The notes under the pieces were generated by a model. That model saw only the letters and a list, made by a program, of their open reading frames with translations. It did not search any database and was not told the origin of the DNA. A DNA stretch of 64,000 nucleotides from Acrocarpospora corrugata (GTDB taxonomy: Bacteria > Actinomycetota > Actinomycetes > Streptosporangiales > Streptosporangiaceae), in contig NZ_BLAD01000079.1 of NCBI RefSeq assembly GCF_009687845.1, positions 1 through 64,000 on the forward strand, written 5' to 3'. Shown piece by piece: positions 62,776 to 64,000 of the stretch. The translations under genes were made by a program, and so were the position numbers. Position 1 is the stretch's first letter. Every line of letters begins with the position of its first letter.

Positions 62776-63026
62776 AGGACCTCCTGTTCACCGGGTTCAC
62801 CGACCTCCACACAGGTCACCTCGTTATGCACGACCAGTCCCGGCGCCGTCTCCGCGGCCACTTCCGCGACCCGGTCCCGCTGATCGTCCTCACACACCTG
62901 CCCCCGAAGAAACAGCTGGTCTCCCCTTATATCGACCTTTATGCCGAGTTCGTTGGTGCGCTCGTCCTCGGCGATGGCCCGCTGAATGCGAGCGGCGACA
63001 TACTGCGGCGGATCCCAAATCTCCAT
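62772..63026 (-). CDS. Single BON-domain protein
   Basis: 84 residues covering one BON domain (AARIQRAIAEDERTNELGIK, then GDQLFLRGQVCEDDQRDRVA and VHNEVTC), without signal peptide when started at ATG 63026. BON domains bind lipids or act in stress responses; here it is cytoplasmic, upstream of and overlapping the phosphoesterase gene. Confidence 0.82.
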   Translation of the reverse strand: MEIWDPPQYVAARIQRAIAEDERTNELGIKVDIRGDQLFLRGQVCEDDQRDRVAEVAAETAPGLVVHNEVTCVEVGEPGEQEVL

Positions 63027-63165
63027 GCCGCAGGGGCTGCCCCGGACCGTCGATGCAAAACCCAAATGTTTGGTACGGAGCAGTATGGATAGATCTATAC
63101 GGAATCTTGTGCCTAGGACGCAGGCACCTCCATCGCTGACGCACGCCGCCATGGAGGCGCCCCCC

Positions 63166-63681
63166 ATGAAGATCGCAATGATTTCCGAGCACGCCAGTCC
63201 CCTGGCCGGAATCGGCACGCCCGACGCCGGCGGCCAGAACGTCCACGTTGCCGCGCTGTCCACGGCAATCGCCGAGTTAGGCCACGAGGTGACCGTCTAT
63301 ACCCGCAGAGCCGACCGCGAACTTCCCGAACGCGTGCCATTCGCGCCGGGGGTCACCGTGGCGCACGTCCTGGCCGGACCCGCGGCCGAGATCCCCAAGG
63401 ACGACATCCTGCCGTGGATCCCGCAGTTCGCGACCTGGCTGCGCGACCAGTGGCGGTTCGACCGGCCCATGATCCGGCCGCCGGCCCCGGTGGCCCGCCC
63501 GCGCCTGCTCTCCATCGGGCGGCTGGTCCCCCGCAAGGGCGTGGGCACGATCATCGAGGCTCTCCGCCACATCCCCGGCGCCGACCGGGCCCGTGCCCGC
63601 TACGGCTGGAACCGGATCGCCCGCGAGACCGTATCCGCCTATGAGTACGCCCGCGCACGGCCTGAGAGGAATGTGTCATGA
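63166..63681 (+). pseudogene. Collapsed GT4 glycosyltransferase gene (two large in-frame deletions)
   Basis: The frame reads MKIAMISEHASPLAGIGTPD and continues as a GT-B N-terminus to about residue 100 (DQWRFDRP), then jumps to RPRLLSIGRLVPRKGVGTII, normally ~200 residues in, then after ~20 residues jumps to RYGWNRIARETVSAYEYA, the extreme C-terminus. Only ~170 of an expected ~400 residues remain; UDP-sugar-binding and catalytic parts are gone. GGAGG precedes the ATG and the frame is open, so a stable short protein might still be made, but it cannot be a working glycosyltransferase. Confidence 0.8.
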
Positions 63682-63697
63682 GCTCCGGGAGCGCCCG

Positions 63698-64000
63698 TTG
63701 ACCACTGCCCTGGTGTTACGCGCGCGCGGCCTCGGCGACCTGCTGACGGCCGTGCCGGCCCTGCGCGCGATACGCCGGAGCGGCCTGCGGATCGCGCTCG
63801 CCTGCCCGCCGGAACTCAGCGAGGCCGCCGCCCTCACCGGCGCGGTCGACCGCCTGATCCCCACCTACGACCGGGAGCCGATCATCTGGCCCGGCTTCGC
63901 CGACCGCGACTCCGACCTGCCTTTCACCCCCGAACTCGCCATCAACCTGCACGGACCCGGCCCGCGCAGCCACCAGATCCTGCGCGACCTGCGGCCCCGC
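63698..64000 (+). CDS. Glycosyltransferase family 9 (heptosyltransferase-like), 3' end outside window
   Basis: The visible 101 codons start ALVLRARGLGDLLTAVPALR and include LACPPELSEAAALTGAVDRL, the N-terminal pattern of GT9/ADP-heptose transferase-like enzymes. TTG 63698 is chosen for the GGGAG six bases upstream; its TTGA overlaps the stop of a seven-codon frame (63678-63701) that itself overlaps the preceding relic's stop. Such genes occur in actinobacteria within sugar-modification clusters containing a GT4 gene like the collapsed one upstream. Confidence 0.85.
   Translation, partial: MTTALVLRARGLGDLLTAVPALRAIRRSGLRIALACPPELSEAAALTGAVDRLIPTYDREPIIWPGFADRDSDLPFTPELAINLHGPGPRSHQILRDLRPR

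Overview
The window is high-GC actinobacterial DNA. A mycothiol-conjugate-amidase-type PIG-L enzyme, a TIGR03557-type F420-dependent oxidoreductase, an LpqY-SugABC trehalose importer, a HelR-type RNA polymerase ATPase, GAF-ANTAR and STAS regulators and a GPGG-type mini membrane protein all fit a soil actinomycete. A Streptosporangiaceae-like genus is my best guess, but that is inference; no rRNA or taxonomic marker is present. I recognised no tRNA, rRNA, CRISPR array or insertion sequence.

Layout. 1-13.4 kb: part of an NRPS cluster. A leftward operon encodes C-A(Gly)-T, C-A-T, a kynurenine 3-monooxygenase, a DUF6875-like protein and a C-A protein cut by the window edge; an A-T-C protein is divergent. 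13.4-16.1 kb: an ABC-2 exporter (two permeases, one ATPase), translationally attached to the end of an alpha-glucan operon. 16.1-25.8 kb: that operon (GH13 glucosidase, two permeases, binding lipoprotein), a MalR-like LacI regulator, and a divergent secreted GH87-like alpha-1,3-glucanase. 25.9-31.7 kb: thioesterase/TetR pair, orphan LanC-like cyclase, HelR and a secreted cutinase/polyester hydrolase. 31.9-34.2 kb: ferredoxin reductase plus membrane desaturase. 34.2-40.3 kb: GAF-ANTAR, STAS and two-component signalling genes. 40.3-44.5 kb: CsoR-controlled copper operon. 44.5-46.2 kb: minisatellite, GNAT, lectin-gene relic, DHFR-like protein. 46.3-50.4 kb: lpqY-sugABC. 51.5-56 kb: a three-gene double-GTPase operon, the best candidate here for an undescribed system. 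56.2-64 kb: a second GH87-like enzyme, PIG-L deacetylase, PRC-barrel, nucleotidyltransferase, F420 oxidoreductase, phosphoesterase, BON protein, a collapsed glycosyltransferase and the start of a GT9 gene.

How parts work together. The two GH87-like enzymes could cut alpha-1,3-glucan outside the cell. The first sugar operon, which lacks its own ATPase, would import the oligosaccharides for the GH13 enzyme. Matching CGCAA/TTGCG half-sites near the LacI-family gene, its transporter and the glucanase suggest one regulon. CsoR, its operator, CopZ, an exported His-rich protein and CopA form a complete copper module. KMO probably supplies 3-hydroxykynurenine or a derivative to the NRPS.

Two cross-cutting oddities stand out. 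Third-codon-position usage switches abruptly between C-ending and G-ending blocks inside single genes. In-frame low-complexity expansions sit in NRPS proteins and in CopA, several of them at those switch points. In CopA the same short motif exists twice, 118 codons apart, once in each codon style.
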